Assembly (NCBI GenBank): GCA_016987375.1
Contig: PJRA01000051.1
Location: forward strand, 1,141,478-1,151,749
Origin: Brachionus koreanus
Taxonomy: Eukaryota > Rotifera > Eurotatoria > Ploima > Brachionidae
Direction of reading: 5' to 3'
Length of the DNA: 10,272 bases
The position numbers and the translations under genes were made by a program. Within the stretch, counting starts at the first letter, position 1. The number at the start of each line of letters is the position of its first letter. Below are positions 7,035-10,272 of this stretch, piece by piece. The notes under the pieces were generated by a model that saw only the letters and a program-made list of their open reading frames with translations, did no database searches and was not told where the DNA came from.

Positions 7035-9907
7035 TAAAAAATATTGATAATAATTATACCTAGAGAAATAAGTGTTACAGAACAAACAACAGCAAAAAAA
7101 AGAAACAAAATGAGAATGGCTGAAAAAAATCGAACATAATCGGAGCCTCCAAATTCACTATATTTGAACCATTTTAACTTCCTCCTTAGAAATAAATATC
7201 CACAACATATCAAATTAATTATTACAAACAAAAATAAGTGAACTTCTAAATTTTTTGAAGCTATCGTTAAATTTGTTTTCTTTAAAAATTTAAAAATAAA
7301 ATAAAATAAAATTTGAATAATTTTTACTTTTATTTTAGATACGAATGAGGCTAATGACCACGGAAAACCAAGACCAAAAAGCACATTCACTGCATTTCTT
7401 CCGAGCATCATTAAATAGGAACTTTCAAAATGGTCATCCAGCAGACAATTTTTGAATGCCAGCATTTTCTGTTATTAATTCATTTATAATAATAAATATT
7501 AGTCTATAAAAAGTTTACTTGCCGGTACGCATAAGCAAATAGGAATAAATCTTAACGTAAAAATTTAAATTTTTTTCAAGATAGACCATAATAGTGGAAT
7601 ATTACATGAAATGTGTTGCTGTGCTATCGAGTCCAATTAAGCAGCCAAATAGAATCGATTGATGCACAATCTGATGGATTAATATTGAGCTGATTGCAAC
7701 TGATATTGAAAAAGTTAGCCAACCATTAAATAAATCTACTGGTGGAATTAAAGAAAATATAATCTAAAATATTGATTTTAATAGGAATTAGAAATACGAA
7801 AAAATTTCATTTTACCTTCCATGGTAAAAACATTAGATGGAAAATGCAATCAGTAAAATTAGATGCATTAAAATTTCCATTGTTAACATTCAGTGCTTGT
7901 ATAAATTGTTCTATTAGGCTATTTTTTTTTGCTTCAATCAAATAATCTACTTTAATAGCATCGATTATTTTACTTATATTTTTCTCTTTTTCTTTAAAAA
8001 GATAAATTGATTAGTTTCGTAAAACAAAAATTTTGCTCAAATTAACAAAAAAAATTGGTGAAACAAAGTGAAAAAAATTTTTTTTCACCTACTATGGAAA
8101 TGTGCAAAATCTAAGTCAGTGCAGTTGTTCAAAACCAAGCATGCTTTTCCTGAGAATAAAAAATTGAATTTTGATAAAGGGTTCATTTTTGAAAAAAAAT
8201 TTTTTTCTAAACAATAAAATTTTCATTTAATATACCTTTGCTATTTTGAATAAAAATTGTTGCTTCATTTCGTTTACCAATTCGAGTTTCGAAATCACTG
8301 TTTTTAATAAAGATGTTTACACTTAATCTTTCATAAGCAACTTGAGCTAATTTTTTGCCGCTAAATTTAACTGTTTTTTCTTTTTCACCATTTAAAAATT
8401 TAACTCCATCTTGATCTTAAATATTTGCATAAAAAATTTTTTGATCTTGAAAAAAAAAGCGCAAGCACTTTTTACCCCCAATTGATGCAATGCTCAAAAA
8501 ATCAATTTCAATTTCGTTTATAAAAATTCTAAATCCAACTGTAGTTGTTCCATTTGTCCTAAACTTCCTGACCAATTTTACGTTCACAATTTCATTTACA
8601 CATTCAAACAAGTAAACTGAATCCAAAAACTCTACTTCAGCTGAACTTGCTTCATTAACTACAGTCGATACAATGCATTTTGAAACAGAGCCAAGTTTTG
8701 CTATTCTAGAAGACTCTTGATGTATATCAAGATGAAGATAGAATTTCTCTTCATCTTTAAGACAAATTGATCGGCAATGTTCTAGTAAAAAAATGTATCA
8801 AAAATTACCTTTAAATTCTTTGTTTGTCATCCAGAAAATTGGAATTTTTTTCTCCAATTCACCTGGCTCAAATTTGAATATAACACTGTTTAAAGGCTTA
8901 TAGTGCTTAAAACTTTCTAGTGAACCATTTGAAGTTCTCAATCTTTAATTTAGAAAAAAAAAATTTTTTTTTAAATACAAAAATATCTTTAGTACATAAA
9001 ATATATTTTTATGTGAGCATTGTTTGATCTGTTTATGGTGATGATGAACGAATCTTCTTTTGGATTAACAGCCATCAATTGAGCTGAAAATTCCACTATT
9101 TCTCTGGAATCTATTGATTTTGCGTGTTGAAAATCTAAAATATTGCTTGTCTGACAATCGTTGAATGATTCAATATTCTCTTTCAAATAAGTCTTTAATT
9201 GATTGCTTATTGCTGAAAATAAAAGCATGTCAGAAGGAATTCTATGTTTTTTTTTTAATTATAAGTGAAATAAATACCAAAAGAGCCGGTATTGCTGCCT
9301 GATAAAAATTGTATTGCCTTTATTTTGTAATATGTGAAGGGATGATTTCTGAGTAAATTGGAAAAATAAGATATTATTGAAAGTTTTTGAGCTTCGGTAA
9401 AAAAATTTCCATTTGAACTCAAATTCTATCTTGAAAATTTAGACTAACACAAAGTTTGTTTTTGTTTTACTTACATTAATTGCTTTTATTATTTTATCTG
9501 CTGATTCAAATGAAAAATTTAAGTCTAAACATTTAATTATGAAACTTGGATTGTTTTTACATTTTAATCAAATTACTTTCCAATTCGTTGTGGAACCTAT
9601 CATACAATAGAGTGTTTGATGGGATCTTTTTTAACACAAAATGATCACATGGCGACATACATTTAAAGACTATGTCTGAAAAAATAACAAAAATAGCCAA
9701 AAACAGCACAGTCAAATTGGCTTCCCAAAATTCGATTTTAAGCGGCGAAAAAACGAACATAATGCCGAATAGCCACAGTTGTGTTAATAAATTGCCCATT
9801 GACCATGCATTAAACAAATTTTTTTTCTCAATTCTAAGCTTTTGGCTGCTTTTAAACAATAGAATACCAGCTAGCGTTGATACCAACAAGTCAAAGGTTG
9901 ATGAACC
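7034..9907 (-). CDS. SLC8A-like: SLC8-like Na+/Ca2+ exchanger (NCX), 5'-partial, 13 exons in window, divergent ion-binding residues
   Basis: Exons: 9907-9577, 9524-9475, 9425-9278, 9212-8996, 8942-8809, 8781-8476, 8415-8236, 8149-8093, 7991-7816, 7763-7606, 7550-7523, 7468-7328, 7279-7034. They join into 723 codons with no stop. Order follows NCX: GSSTFDLL (NCX GSAAFN, second half of alpha-1); two membrane segments, the second starting FWEANLTVLF; a cytosolic loop with YYKIKAIQFLSG (NCX FYRIQATRMMTG); Calx-beta-like 1 (FSAQLMAVN, FEPGELEKKI, KFYLHLDI); Calx-beta-like 2 (YLFECVNEIVNVKLVR, GTTTVGFR, VKFLNGEKEKTVKF); LIEQFIQALNV; IPPVDLFNGW; GCLIGLDSTATHF; GRNAVNVLFGLGFPWSLA; a last hydrophobic pair. 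Family role: plasma-membrane Na+-driven Ca2+ extrusion. Here the alpha-2 motif GTSVPD reads CLCVP followed by Lys, GSN reads GRN, and the alpha-1 Asn is Asp, so transport is doubtful. Membrane exons upstream of GSSTFD are not in the window. Confidence 0.85.
7280..7327 (-). other. 48-base stop-free intron in the exchanger gene
   Basis: GTAAAAATTATTC...TTTTTAAAG is 48 bases, a multiple of three, with no in-frame stop, so the frame reads through it. Removing it makes the spacing between GLGFPWSLA and the next membrane helix equal to that of vertebrate NCX. Its base composition and borders also match the neighbouring introns. I therefore treat it as an intron. Confidence 0.7.
7469..7522 (-). other. 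Probable GC-AG intron in the exchanger gene
   Basis: Taking the donor as GT (7518-7517) shifts the frame and hits a stop in the next exon. Taking CCG|GCAAGT, whose GCAAGT is the usual GC-donor context, joins phase 0 to AAA-ATG-CTG of the next exon and keeps the whole gene open. The acceptor is AACAG. The intron falls right after the VP of the alpha-2 motif. Confidence 0.6.
8782..8808 (-). other. 27-base intron in the exchanger gene
   Basis: GTAATTTTTG...TTTTTACTAG, 27 bases, has GT and AG ends, a T-rich 3' half and an in-frame TGA if retained. Splicing it in phase 1 joins TNKEFK to EHCRSICLKDEEKF and continues the Calx-beta 1 domain. The length is at or below the lower limit usually seen for animal introns. 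Confidence 0.75.
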
Positions 9908-10272
9908 CTTAAAAAAATGAAATGAAGTAAATTCGAAAAGAAGAGCAAATGATATATTTTGTTAAATATTTGTTTTTGTGTATTTAAGTTTCATCAAAAA
10001 TCTTTTTTTTTTCATTTAGCAATGCAATTATTTTAATGAAAAAAATATATCTTAGCACTAGAAAGCCCGGCTGATTATTAACCCTTATTAACCATTAACA
10101 GAATAACGCTTGATAAAATAATTTTTTGAACATATCAATTAAAAATGTGCAAGAATGAAAAGGAAAAGCGTGACATCAAAAGTTCAAGTAACGGGTGATG
10201 CATAAGTAAATGAACAAAAATTAAAAGTGAATAGCTCAAAAATTAAAAATGATATTAAGTTCTGGTTTTTTT
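9908..10272. other. Region upstream of the first visible exchanger exon; no coding seen
   Basis: The exon at 9907 starts with a splice acceptor (TTTTTTAAG), so this should be intron. At 365 bases or more it is far longer than the gene's other introns (27-101). I searched both strands by eye for the missing alpha-1 block (ALGSSAPE-like) and found nothing. Small TTAACC-type repeats occur near 10077-10097. Either this is a long intron or the gene has lost its 5' part. Confidence 0.55.

Noticed and set aside
8943..9228. 79-codon frame starting at ATG 9228 as its own gene
   Set aside because: It is an exchanger exon: a TTTTATTTTCAG acceptor enters at 9212 and a donor leaves at 8995, and both flanks continue the Calx-beta domain.
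9557..9889. Exchanger exon read to a stop at 9557 as a complete 110-aa protein
   Set aside because: The frame is open upstream to an acceptor at 9908, and splicing after 9577 continues the NCX-like loop, so neither end is a real protein end.
9672..9920. 82-codon plus-strand open frame
   Set aside because: Antisense to the first exchanger exon, whose minus-strand translation aligns with NCX membrane segments.
1..10272. tRNA, rRNA, CRISPR array or bacterial-type operon
   Set aside because: No cloverleaf with conserved arms, no rRNA-like stretch and no regular direct repeats with spacers; spliced genes show the DNA is eukaryotic.

Overview
This window looks like nuclear DNA of a small, compact, very AT-rich animal genome. 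The animal call rests on recognisable profilin-4, DNA polymerase epsilon subunit 2 and SLC8-type Na+/Ca2+ exchanger genes. The introns are tiny (27 to 115 bases) and AT-rich, and the standard genetic code fits throughout. A microinvertebrate such as a monogonont rotifer would fit, but the species is an inference.

Layout. 6-1607 (+): an intronless gene for a secreted leucine-rich-repeat protein. 1938-2459 (+): a three-exon profilin-4 gene. 2612-4954 (-): a complete 13-exon POLE2 gene, convergent with profilin-4; the two stop codons are about 150 bases apart and each poly(A) signal lies close to the other gene. 4955-7028: a repeat-rich stretch with no intact host gene. It holds a short reverse-transcriptase-like scrap, a broken ORF with a Gln-rich and an AT-hook segment, a frameshifted relic of a non-LTR retrotransposon 3' end (minus strand) lying inside that ORF, and flanking inverted arms built from degenerate ~18-bp units. 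A strong hairpin lies just beyond. 7034-9907 (-): 13 spliced exons of an SLC8 (NCX)-like gene, covering the second half of alpha-repeat 1, the cytosolic loop with two Calx-beta-like domains, alpha-repeat 2 and the C-terminus. The 5' exons are not in the window. 9908-10272 has no recognisable coding sequence.

The main point of interest is the exchanger-like gene. Every splice junction restores one open frame of 723 codons, yet the residues that bind Ca2+/Na+ in alpha-repeat 2, and the Ca2+ ligands expected in the first Calx-beta domain, are replaced. It therefore looks like a maintained pseudo-transporter, not a decayed gene. It also carries a 27-base intron and a probable GC-AG intron. The genes show no obvious shared pathway; they look like unrelated neighbours in a gene-dense genome, plus one transposon graveyard. 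I found no tRNA, rRNA or CRISPR array.
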